Assembly: GCA_028718225.1 (NCBI GenBank)
Contig: JAQUMI010000009.1
Location: forward strand, 1 to 38,772
Reading direction: 5' to 3'
From: Candidatus Omnitrophota bacterium
GTDB lineage: Bacteria; Omnitrophota; Gorgyraeia; Gygaellales; Profunditerraquicolaceae
Length of the DNA stretch: 38,772 nt
The translations under genes were made by a program, and so were the position numbers. Position 1 is the stretch's first letter, and the number at the start of each line of letters is the position of its first letter. The notes below the pieces were generated by a model. The model was not told the origin of the DNA. It saw nothing but the letters and a program-made list of their open reading frames with translations, and searched no databases. This document shows, piece by piece, positions 23,044 through 30,514 of the stretch.

Positions 23044-24612
23044 TTAGCGCTTTATCTCAAAATTATTCAAGTAGGCGCTGATACTCTGTTGCCGCGTAAG
23101 CGCAATGGCCCGAGTTTGCTCTCTTAACGGCAGGGCTGCTTTTTTAACCGGGACTGAACTGGATTTTGTATGTTTTATAATATGCGGGGTGATAAAAACC
23201 AGCAACTCGCGCTCAATATTCGGGCTGACGTTTTTGTGTCTGAACAAGGCGCCTAATACGGGAATATCTCCCAGGAAAGGAAGTTTGGTTATGACTGTTG
23301 ACTGCTGGTTACGGATCAAGCCTCCGAGGACAATTGTCTCTCCGTCACGCACGCGCACAACATTCTTGGTACTGCGCGTTTCGGGGTTAACAAAAGTATA
23401 GGTCTTGGTCGTATCGCTGCCGGCGGCAAATGACGACTTGGTTGAAGAGGCCTCCGTAACCTGAGGATAAATAAACATGGTTATCTCTCCGGATTCCAAA
23501 TCAATCTGGGGGGTCACCCGCAATGAAACCCCGGTTTCATACCTCTCTGCGGTTACGGTGGTCGAAGAAGATGTGCCTGTCCCCTGCTGGACGCTGCTTA
23601 CGCCGATAGCCTCATCAGTAGTAATTTTGATTTCGGCAGTCTCGTTATTTAACGTAAGGATCCTGGGCCGGGCAAGAAATTTAGTATCGGTCTGTGTCCT
23701 TAAAAAATCCAGTTGGATATTATAAATACTTGTGCCGTTATTGCCGGTACTGATATCTATTGTTCCGGGGGTGATAGCCTTGGTAAAATCTTTATTGGAA
23801 TACATACCTGATGAAAAAGGGAATGCGCTGCTGATGCTCGCGCCTGTCCAAGCCATACTAAAAGGAGTTTGCCCGAATTTAAAACCTATGGTATCCACTA
23901 TGCTTTTATTCACATCCAACATTTCTACTTCCAGCATAACTTCCGGGACAGGGACATCCAAAGAGGCAATGACTCGGGCGATGACCTCCATCCGGCTGGG
24001 TATATCCGTAACCGTAATACTGTTAGTACGAAAGTCTTCAATTAGCGAACCATCCTTGCTTAAAAGCTTCTTCACAACCTCAGTAAGGCCCGCTTCTGAA
24101 GCGGCCTTCCATTTACCGCTTTCTGAATCGCTGCTCGAATCGCCTGATGAAGATGAGCTGCTCGAGCTACCCTCGCTGCTTAAATTATTTTTCATCTCTT
24201 CCTTCAGCTGAGAAGAAGAAACAGTGGCATATTTCAGGTAAAAAACTCTTGTCACTGTCTGCGTTGTCGGCTTTCCCCAGTCATTCACGATGAAAACGCT
24301 GGCTTCCTGGTCTAAATCATAGGAAAGGTTGTTGGCTTTAAATATCTTATCCATTGCTTCCTGCAAAGGCACTTGATCCATATAGAGGGTCATTTTTCTG
24401 TCCTGGACTGCCTCAGAAGCGATGAAATTCAGGCCTGACTGGATAGACAGAAGCTTCAAAATGTCCTTTAGGGAAGCATCCTGCAGGTCCATAGATATAG
24501 ATATATTTTTATATGCCGATAAGGGCGGCCCCTCTAACGCGCTTAATTTAGGGATCAAAGTAAGGTTAAACAAGGCAAAGATAAAAACGAATGACCTGAA
24601 ATTAATCTTCAT
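23044..24612 (-). CDS. Outer-membrane secretin (PilQ/GspD family)
   Basis: This 522-residue protein has a signal peptide ending near ALEG (residue 27), an STN domain (about 38-110) and a single secretin N-domain (about 120-225), then the beta-barrel secretin domain with the signature VRDGETIVLGGLI followed by LPFLGDIPVLG and LLVFITPHII. The N-domain contains a serine-rich loop at 145-166, rich in Ser, Asp and Gly. Only two N-domains make it short. A secretin proves a diderm envelope. Gene order after the PilP-like protein matches PilMNOPQ. Confidence 0.93.
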   Translation of the reverse strand: MKINFRSFVFIFALFNLTLIPKLSALEGPPLSAYKNISISMDLQDASLKDILKLLSIQSGLNFIASEAVQDRKMTLYMDQVPLQEAMDKIFKANNLSYDLDQEASVFIVNDWGKPTTQTVTRVFYLKYATVSSSQLKEEMKNNLSSEGSSSSSSSSGDSSSDSESGKWKAASEAGLTEVVKKLLSKDGSLIEDFRTNSITVTDIPSRMEVIARVIASLDVPVPEVMLEVEMLDVNKSIVDTIGFKFGQTPFSMAWTGASISSAFPFSSGMYSNKDFTKAITPGTIDISTGNNGTSIYNIQLDFLRTQTDTKFLARPRILTLNNETAEIKITTDEAIGVSSVQQGTGTSSSTTVTAERYETGVSLRVTPQIDLESGEITMFIYPQVTEASSTKSSFAAGSDTTKTYTFVNPETRSTKNVVRVRDGETIVLGGLIRNQQSTVITKLPFLGDIPVLGALFRHKNVSPNIERELLVFITPHIIKHTKSSSVPVKKAALPLREQTRAIALTRQQSISAYLNNFEIKR

Positions 24613-24624
24613 AACTTCCTCCTT

Positions 24625-25086
24625 TTATTTTGCTGCTGGTTGCTGACCACTGACAACCGAGGGGGACAAAATATATTCCTGATTGGCAAAAACTACGGTT
24701 ACACCCTCTTTGCCTATTTCTATAATCCTGGCCTCCCCCAACATATCGCCTTTTTTTACTACCTGGTTATTTACAATTGCCTGCGGGAAAACCCCTCCCC
24801 AGACTACACCTTGCACCGTAAAATTAGGAAGCACCTTATCTGGCTCCGGAACAGCCGCTGCGCTAATTTTTTTCTCCGTAACCAACGGTTGAAAAGGGTC
24901 CCTTGAGCCTTGCGCCTTATATTCTACTTTAGGGCGATTAATCAACCGCTGCTGGCCCGGGCTATTTTTTTCCGGCATTTTAGAATCCGTTTGGGCTGCC
25001 CTTAAAGGCCTGGCATAACACACTCCCATTATTAATAAAGCTGTCCAAAAAATCATTAAACCAGGAAGCTTTTCCATTTTTATCAT
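24625..25086 (-). CDS. PilP/GspC-like periplasmic assembly protein
   Basis: This 153-residue protein has an N-terminal hydrophobic segment (about 8-24), a linker, then RDPFQPLV (63-70) and a beta-rich domain with VQGVVWGG, PQAIVNNQVVKKGD and VTVVFANQEYILS, the hallmarks of PilP and of the HR domain of GspC, which link the inner-membrane complex to the secretin. The ATG at 25084-25086 shares one base with the PilO stop; MEKLPG three residues in is another possible start. Confidence 0.78.
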   Translation of the reverse strand: MIKMEKLPGLMIFWTALLIMGVCYARPLRAAQTDSKMPEKNSPGQQRLINRPKVEYKAQGSRDPFQPLVTEKKISAAAVPEPDKVLPNFTVQGVVWGGVFPQAIVNNQVVKKGDMLGEARIIEIGKEGVTVVFANQEYILSPSVVSGQQPAAK

Positions 25087-25604
25087 CAGTTTGTAGCGCT
25101 AACAGAGCTTATTTTTAGGTTAGCCGTCAACCCTTTCCCGCCCAGTCCGGATTGAGGGCTTATACCAATATTATCTATCGTGTAAACATTGCTGGAAGAT
25201 TCCACTCCGCTGATAAACCTGGAGAGAGCGTCATAGCTGGGCGCGTTAACACTTACATCAAAAACATCTTTAATATAATCCCCTCCCGGTAATTCCTTGC
25301 GGGGAGGCTTAACGGATAAAACCTCCACTCCTACACTCTTGGCGATATCGTTGATATTGCCCATAACCAGGCTCGCTTCTTTCTTGGTGAGTAATTTCTT
25401 GTACCCCTTAATGCGACTTTCCAGCTGATTTATCTTCAGCAATTCACCGCTCTTTTTATCTTCTTCGCTAATCTTGGCTTTCAGGGATTCAATCCGGGTC
25501 AGGCTGCCTTTATAGATGTTGCCGGCAACAATCAAAAAGACGAGAATCATTCCGATGTTCACAGCCTTGTTCCTATATTTATCAATTAATTCTGTCCGGT
25601 TCAT
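25086..25604 (-). CDS. PilO/GspM-like inner-membrane alignment protein
   Basis: This 172-residue protein has one transmembrane helix (about 18-33), a coiled coil (about 38-75, SRIESLKAKISEEDKK and ESRIKGYKKLLTKKEA) and a ferredoxin-like domain with VFDVSVNAPSYDALSRFISGVESSSNVYTIDNIGIS, the PilO/GspM pattern. It pairs with the PilN part of the upstream fusion and with the PilP-like protein downstream to form the periplasmic alignment complex. It begins 10 bases after the PilM-PilN gene. Confidence 0.82.
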   Translation of the reverse strand: MNRTELIDKYRNKAVNIGMILVFLIVAGNIYKGSLTRIESLKAKISEEDKKSGELLKINQLESRIKGYKKLLTKKEASLVMGNINDIAKSVGVEVLSVKPPRKELPGGDYIKDVFDVSVNAPSYDALSRFISGVESSSNVYTIDNIGISPQSGLGGKGLTANLKISSVSATN

Positions 25605-25614
25605 ATTATTCTTT

Positions 25615-27159
25615 CTATTGTTTAGCCTTACTGGAAATCACAAAAGTAGTTACCCGGTTACCCGCAAATGAACCTTGATCTAGAGATACTTTTATATCTT
25701 TGAAATAGCCGGTAAATACAGGGTTGTTATTTAAATTACTAAAAAACTTATTTACTGCCTGGAATTCATTATTGCCGTTATTCAGATAAGACACACCTTC
25801 TAAGATAAGCTCGGCGCCGCCCCCTTCTTTTTTATCCAAAGAAATCCTGGTAAGCCATACTCCCGGAGGAAGGGCGCCCGGGATAATATTCAATATTTCC
25901 GTAACATATAGCTGTTTATTAACCAGGTTATCTAAATTAACTATAGCCTTTCTATCTTTTAGGCTGGTTGCCCGAAGCGCTTCGTAGCTTGTATTCGGGC
26001 TGAGGCTGGTAAGTTTGGACCATTTGCTGGTTAGCTTACCCAGTTCTTTTTTCAGGGAAACTTCCCTGGAGGTCCCATAAATTAAAGCAGCGGCACAAAC
26101 CAATACCCCCACGATAATAATACGAAAATCTAGTTTTATTTTATTAAAGAAATTCTTTAATTCCAGCTGTATCCTCGCACTATCTACCTTACCCCCTCTT
26201 AATTTACTTTCAACTAAGTTGAGCCTTACCTTGATACCCACCTTTCTGGAGATGGCTATACTGTAGCTCTTCGTAAAACTCGAAGAAAAGGCCATGGGGC
26301 TGCCGACGGTCTTGGCAATATCAATAAACTTACCGGACAGGCCCAATTCAGTCAGGAATACTTCGATTTCCTGCCGCTGTTCCGCATTAGACATGACAAA
26401 TATATTTTTTAAGGATTTCGAAGGAAACTTACGGTGATAATAATCTAATGACACGCGGATCTCTGATTTCAATTTCTCCATAGAAAACGCAGGCGCAGAT
26501 GGCTCCAGGTCGTCAAAATCACTCACCGGGACGCTGCCTAAACTGATATCGCGGTTAAATAGAGGGAAACCATTTTCTAAAACCAAGAAATTAATCTCAT
26601 CGACCCCTTGGGAATCAAAACAGAGAACGGCCGTTATGCCGCTTTCATTCAACTTGACTAACTTTAACATCCTTAAGATACTGAATCCGGAATACTCTAT
26701 AGAGCTTATCCTGATATTCAACGGTTTAAGGATGGAAATATATTTATCAAAGGTCTCCTTTTTGATACCCATAAAAAGGACGATATTTGCCCGGCTGGCC
26801 CTATCTACCTCCACTTGATAATCTGTGATCAGCTCTTCGATTTTAAAAGGTATATATTTTTTGGCTTCAAAGTTTATGGCATTCTTTAATTCATCTCTGG
26901 GTAGTATAGGGATCTCGAAGGTCCGGATAATCAGGTCTTTCCCCGAAAGGCAAAGCATTGCTTCCTTAACCTCAATTTTATTCCTTCTAAAGGCTTCATT
27001 AAAAGAAGCGGCTAACTTTACCTCAGCAGGCACCTTCTCATCCAGCTCATTACCGCCAACCTCGGAAAAAGGTATCTGAATGCTACTGACCAGCTTATTC
27101 CCCCTGGTTTCAGAAACATCAATAACCTTCGGCCCGAAATATACCCCTAGATCGCTCAT
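25615..27159 (-). CDS. PilM-PilN fusion (GspL-like) assembly protein
   Basis: This 514-residue protein carries two partners of the pilus inner-membrane complex in one chain. Residues 1-308 are PilM-like, an actin-fold cytoplasmic domain (LGVYFGP, FEIPILPRDELKNAINFEAKKYIPF, SLDYYHRKFP). Then comes a PilN-like segment: VRLNLVESKLR (311-321, like the INLLP motif through which PilN binds PilM), a transmembrane helix (346-363), a coiled coil and a ferredoxin-like domain to the end. T2SS GspL has the same layout. There is no stop or frameshift between the parts. Its ATG overlaps the HTH gene stop (ATGA). Confidence 0.85.
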   Translation of the reverse strand: MSDLGVYFGPKVIDVSETRGNKLVSSIQIPFSEVGGNELDEKVPAEVKLAASFNEAFRRNKIEVKEAMLCLSGKDLIIRTFEIPILPRDELKNAINFEAKKYIPFKIEELITDYQVEVDRASRANIVLFMGIKKETFDKYISILKPLNIRISSIEYSGFSILRMLKLVKLNESGITAVLCFDSQGVDEINFLVLENGFPLFNRDISLGSVPVSDFDDLEPSAPAFSMEKLKSEIRVSLDYYHRKFPSKSLKNIFVMSNAEQRQEIEVFLTELGLSGKFIDIAKTVGSPMAFSSSFTKSYSIAISRKVGIKVRLNLVESKLRGGKVDSARIQLELKNFFNKIKLDFRIIIVGVLVCAAALIYGTSREVSLKKELGKLTSKWSKLTSLSPNTSYEALRATSLKDRKAIVNLDNLVNKQLYVTEILNIIPGALPPGVWLTRISLDKKEGGGAELILEGVSYLNNGNNEFQAVNKFFSNLNNNPVFTGYFKDIKVSLDQGSFAGNRVTTFVISSKAKQ

Positions 27160-27347
27160 TGGTTTACCCCTGTTTTGGGCATACGCTTGCTGCTTTGCAG
27201 CCAGTTATCAACATCCTTACGGTCAAATCTCCAGACACCCCCAACTTTTATTCCGGAAATTTTGCCTTGGCTTAACCAATTATAAATGGTTTGTTTTTTA
27301 AGCTTCAGGTAATCCGCTAATTCGTCAATATCTATAAGTCTGGTCAT
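27156..27347 (-). CDS. Excisionase-type helix-turn-helix DNA-binding protein
   Basis: This 63-residue protein is a bare HTH_17 (MerR-like, excisionase family) domain: LIDIDELADYLKLKKQTIYN, WLSQGKISGIKVGGVWRFDRKDVDNWL. Such domains bind DNA and appear in excisionases and in small regulators. It is the first gene of the pilus operon, overlaps the PilM-PilN start by 4 bases, and sits directly beneath the promoter at 27386-27414, so it may regulate its own operon. No integrase is near, which argues against an excisionase role. Confidence 0.82.
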   Translation of the reverse strand: MTRLIDIDELADYLKLKKQTIYNWLSQGKISGIKVGGVWRFDRKDVDNWLQSSKRMPKTGVNQ

Positions 27348-27385
27348 AGTTATTCCCTAAACTACTATAAACAATAATGGACTAA

Positions 27386-27414
27386 ATTAAAACATAAAAG
27401 CTTTATCTTGTCAA
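27386..27414 (-). promoter_or_regulatory. Sigma70-type promoter for the pilus operon
   Basis: TTGACA (27409-27414, perfect) and TTTAAT (27386-27391) lie 17 bases apart on the minus strand. Transcription would start near 27379, about 32 bases before the HTH gene ATG. This is the only strong promoter seen before the HTH-pilMN-pilO-pilP-secretin-pilB-pilC genes, whose gaps are no longer than 13 bases. Confidence 0.83.
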
Positions 27415-27430
27415 GTGTTTTTTTACGTAT

Positions 27431-27450
27431 ACTTACCTAAACTTACTTGG
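27431..27450. promoter_or_regulatory. Two direct repeats upstream of the pilus promoter
   Basis: ACTTACCTAA and ACTTACTTGG are adjacent 10-base units, one helical turn apart, starting 17 bases upstream of the -35 box. The second half overlaps a small inverted repeat AAACTT/AAGTTT at 27439-27457, and TACGTA with GTATAC lies at 27424-27431. This could be an operator for the neighbouring HTH protein, but the similarity is short. Confidence 0.35.
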
Positions 27451-27563
27451 GAAGTTTAAATAGCGTCGGAAAGGCCAATAATGCAGAATAGGAGAATATA
27501 ACAATTTTACCTAGATTATAATAGACTTACCGGAAAGAGAAGTAAAATACCTTGCGGATCAGC

Positions 27564-27995
27564 TTAAGGAGTATAAGTATAGTCAGTTGTTATATCTATC
27601 TGGGTAACGTTACCCGTTAATAAGGCATTTTCAGCTGTATCACGGGGAAAAATGGTAACTAGAATATTATAGGGTATATCACTATCATCAGGTATCGTAT
27701 AAGTATAGGGAGGAGTACCGCCTAAAGCAGTGCAATTTCCATGGCAGGCATATCTTGTGGTACCGGATCCAGAGGCATCAGAACTCCAGGTTCCCTGCCT
27801 GAGCATATCCAGGGCATAATTCATCACGCCCTTAGTAGCATAATAAGCTTTGATCCGGCTTACCTGATGGGTAGATAAGCGGAATTGATTAGAAACCAGC
27901 CCTAATATAACTCCTGCCAGGATAGTAACGACTAATATGGTAGCTAAGACTATGAATAATACAACCCCTTTCCTGGCAGTAGGACACTTAAGCAT
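27564..27995 (-). CDS. PilX/GspK-like minor pilin
   Basis: This 143-residue protein has a basic leader (MLKCPTARKG), then VVLFIVLATILVVTILAGVILGLVSNQF and STHQVSRIKAYYATKGVMNYALDMLRQG, the pattern of the PilX/GspK N-terminal family. The probable cleavage is G10/V11; the usual Glu at mature position 5 is absent, as in GspK-like tip pilins. The globular part has Cys-x3-Cys. It overlaps the winged-helix gene by 8 bases and lies before the pilus operon promoter. Confidence 0.8.
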   Translation of the reverse strand: MLKCPTARKGVVLFIVLATILVVTILAGVILGLVSNQFRLSTHQVSRIKAYYATKGVMNYALDMLRQGTWSSDASGSGTTRYACHGNCTALGGTPPYTYTIPDDSDIPYNILVTIFPRDTAENALLTGNVTQIDITTDYTYTP

Positions 27996-28194
27996 CTTTT
28001 CTTAAAGATACCCGGTAATCGTTGCCTACCTGTTGCAGGAGTACGTGGCCTTCTCTGGCCAGCCAACCCAGGCTCATAAGAACATTATCCCGGGACTTAT
28101 CTGTGTTTTTGACCAGCTCAGTTAAAGTAACTTCCCCTCGCTGGTCCAAAAAGTGCCATATTTCTCCGGCAACTATACCAATCTCTGTAATCAT
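27988..28194 (-). CDS. Winged-helix protein of the DUF2582 type
   Basis: This 68-residue protein matches the DUF2582 winged-helix family: IGIVAGEIWHFLDQRGEVTLTELVKN, NVLMSLGWLAREGHVLL and a short wing QQVGNDYRVSL. The family is usually taken as a small DNA-binding or structural protein of unknown role. A strong site GGAGGAG precedes the ATG and a promoter is 19 bases upstream. It is followed with an 8-base overlap by a PilX-like pilin, so it may belong to pilus control. Confidence 0.8.
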   Translation of the reverse strand: MITEIGIVAGEIWHFLDQRGEVTLTELVKNTDKSRDNVLMSLGWLAREGHVLLQQVGNDYRVSLRKDA

Positions 28195-28212
28195 TTTCTC
28201 CTCCAGAAATTC

Positions 28213-28240
28213 ATTTTATAAGAAATACACTTTATGTCAA
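28213..28240 (-). promoter_or_regulatory. Promoter for the DUF2582-pilX pair
   Basis: TTGACA (28235-28240, perfect) and TAAAAT (28213-28218) are 16 bases apart on the minus strand. The -10 box lies 19 bases from the ATG at 28194, so the leader is short but includes GGAGGAG. The -35 box begins 7 bases after the stop of the TPR gene. Confidence 0.75.
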
Positions 28241-28246
28241 CTGTTT

Positions 28247-30514
28247 TTATTTTCCATTTTTCCTAATTCGGCTGATCCGTTCCTCAGCATATCTAGACTC
28301 CGGGACATTCATCTGAGATATCTTATTATAGGTATCCAATGCTTCGGGAGCATCCCCTCTATCCTCGTAAATCTGGCCTAAGCGGAGCAAGGCATTCACC
28401 AGGAATAGGTTATTCTCCTGGCCGGATAAGCTCGCTACTTCCAGGTATTCTTTGATGGCCTCTTCCAGCCTGCCTTTAGCCTCCAGGGCCTCGGCTATTT
28501 TAAGGCGAATTCCGGCTAGCTCTTGGCCGGCAGCTTCTTCCAGGCCCTTACGGTAATAATCCAGGGCGCTATCGTAATTACCTGTTTTAAAAAATACTTC
28601 GGCCATCGCAACAGCTGCCTTAGGCTTAATATCCGGCTTGTTTAAATCCAGGGCTTTTTTAAGATTGCGCAGAGCTTTCTGGAATTGGCCGCTATCAATA
28701 AGAATCAAACCCAGGGCATAATGGGCATCGGCTAATAAACCGCTTTTAGGAAAATCCTGGACAAGTGACAAAAAATACCTGGCTGCCAGGGCCGGCTCAC
28801 TATGTTGGTAATAGTACCTGCCCAGCCACCAGATAATCTCGGGAGTGAAGATAGAGTCCGGATATTTAGAACGTAAGGCCTTAAATTTCTTTAAGGCCTC
28901 TTCTTCTTCTCCTGACTGATAAAAACAATCCGCTATGCCATATTCGGCTTTCTGAATCAGCTCAATATCCTGGGTAGAAGACCGGGTAACCTCCTTAAAG
29001 GAGCGCCGGGCAGCCGCATAATCACCCAGACTATAGAAGCAATTCCCCAAAAGATAGAGTGCCTTAGGCCTTAATCCGCTTTCTTTAAACCCATCTTGAA
29101 ACTTTTCCAGGCTTAAAATCGCAACCTTATAATCGGAATCTTTAAAGCCTGCCGAACCTAATTGATACCGGACATAATCGCTATAAGGGTTATCCGGATA
29201 AGCCTCTAATACTGCCTGATATGACTTTTGCGCTTTTTTATAATCGCCGGATTCCTGATAGATATCGCCTATCTGACAGAGGGCGCTTACTTTCAGCTGC
29301 AGGTCACTACTTGTATCAGCTACTTTTTGAAATTCTTTCACCGCTGCTTTCGGGTCGCCCTGCTTCAATAAAGACCAGCTTAGATTATAATATAATTTAT
29401 CGACAATCTGGCTGGAAAGGCCCTGGAGATCAACCTCAGACAGCGCCTCCCGGTAGGCCCGGGATGCTTCTTTATAATCCGCTAAATTATAGAAAGCATC
29501 CGCCCTGCCTATATAAGCCTGGGCTAAAATTAAGGGGTCGCGCTCTTCGGACAACAATTGCTCATATATTTTTTTAGCTTCATTCACGCGGTTAGTATCC
29601 ATATAGAGGATGGCTTTACCTAAAAATAAAATATCCCGGCTCCTTTTCTCCAGGGACTTCTGTTTTATCGACCAAAAAATATCTTCCGCTTCTTTATAGC
29701 GTTTTAATTTAAGGTGAGCCCAGGCCAGGTCCAATTTAATCAACTCCTGCATTTTTTCATCGGGGTTACTGGCTAAAGACTTGGAATAAGCTTCTATAGA
29801 TCCGTTAAAATCATCCAGATAGTAATTCGCTTCCCCTAAATAAAAATAGAGGTAAGCCATACGCAGCCTATCCCCGGAGAAGAGCCCAAGCAAAAAAGCG
29901 ATCTTGTTTTTAAGCTCGGAATAATCTTTTAAGTTGTATAAACATTCTGCCATTTTAAATGCGGCGTCTTTACCCTGCGGTTCCCCGGGGAATTTTTCTG
30001 CCAGGGTTTTAAAATAAACCAGGGCGTCCTGAAATTTATGCTCCTGGAATAAACACCAGCCAATAGAATAATAGGCGATCGGCACATAAGAAGAATTGGG
30101 AAATTCCTGGATTATTTTCTTATAATAAACAACTGCCTGGGCGAAATTATCTACTTTAAAATGGGCTTCAGCCGTCCAGTAATAAACAGCGTCTTTAATG
30201 CCTTTAGCTTTTGGTTCTTTTAAAAGCGCCTCAAATTTGGTTAAAGCTTCCGTAAACTTATTCTGCTGGAAATAACATTCCCCAGCCAATAACTGCGCTT
30301 TTGGCACCTTAAGAGAATCCGGATAATCATTTAAAAAACGTTCCAGGAGACCGAGGCTTACCTCATAAAAGCCATCCTCAAAGGCTTTCTTAGCCATAAA
30401 AAGCGTTTCTTCTTCTTTAAGGCCGGCCGGCGTTATCTCCTGGGCCGGTAACTCCCCTAATGGAGCCAGGACTAGTAAAATAACCAAAAGTATTCCTACT
30501 CTATGCATCTTCAA
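28247..30514 (-). CDS. Exported TPR-repeat protein
   Basis: This 755-residue protein has a signal peptide (MKMHRVGILLVILLVLAPLG, cleaved near LPAQE) and then almost only TPR repeats, with units like LFMAKKAFEDGFYEVSLGLL, YYKKIIQEFPNSSYVPIAYYS and KAQKSYQAVLEAYPDNPYSD. This resembles the BamD/YbgF/Tol-Pal TPR families of the periplasm, which bind envelope partners; the exact role is unknown. It begins in an ATGA overlap with the uvrA stop, so translation is coupled to a DNA-repair gene, an odd pairing. The last genes of the transcript precede the DUF2582 promoter. Confidence 0.8.
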   Translation of the reverse strand: MKMHRVGILLVILLVLAPLGELPAQEITPAGLKEEETLFMAKKAFEDGFYEVSLGLLERFLNDYPDSLKVPKAQLLAGECYFQQNKFTEALTKFEALLKEPKAKGIKDAVYYWTAEAHFKVDNFAQAVVYYKKIIQEFPNSSYVPIAYYSIGWCLFQEHKFQDALVYFKTLAEKFPGEPQGKDAAFKMAECLYNLKDYSELKNKIAFLLGLFSGDRLRMAYLYFYLGEANYYLDDFNGSIEAYSKSLASNPDEKMQELIKLDLAWAHLKLKRYKEAEDIFWSIKQKSLEKRSRDILFLGKAILYMDTNRVNEAKKIYEQLLSEERDPLILAQAYIGRADAFYNLADYKEASRAYREALSEVDLQGLSSQIVDKLYYNLSWSLLKQGDPKAAVKEFQKVADTSSDLQLKVSALCQIGDIYQESGDYKKAQKSYQAVLEAYPDNPYSDYVRYQLGSAGFKDSDYKVAILSLEKFQDGFKESGLRPKALYLLGNCFYSLGDYAAARRSFKEVTRSSTQDIELIQKAEYGIADCFYQSGEEEEALKKFKALRSKYPDSIFTPEIIWWLGRYYYQHSEPALAARYFLSLVQDFPKSGLLADAHYALGLILIDSGQFQKALRNLKKALDLNKPDIKPKAAVAMAEVFFKTGNYDSALDYYRKGLEEAAGQELAGIRLKIAEALEAKGRLEEAIKEYLEVASLSGQENNLFLVNALLRLGQIYEDRGDAPEALDTYNKISQMNVPESRYAEERISRIRKNGK

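Noticed and set aside
21297-27159. Calling the cluster a dedicated type II secretion system
   Set aside because: The PilMNOPQ-like order, PilX/PilV/PilW-like pilins and PilP-type protein fit type IV pili at least as well; without the peptidase and PilT the two cannot be separated, so neutral names are used where needed.
27156-27347. Phage excisionase / integrated element
   Set aside because: No integrase, attachment repeats or other phage genes flank it; the gene is coupled to pilMN.
27461-27563. Second promoter with TATAAT near 27516-27521
   Set aside because: A TATAAT box is present on the minus strand but no -35 box better than about 2/6 is found at a suitable distance.
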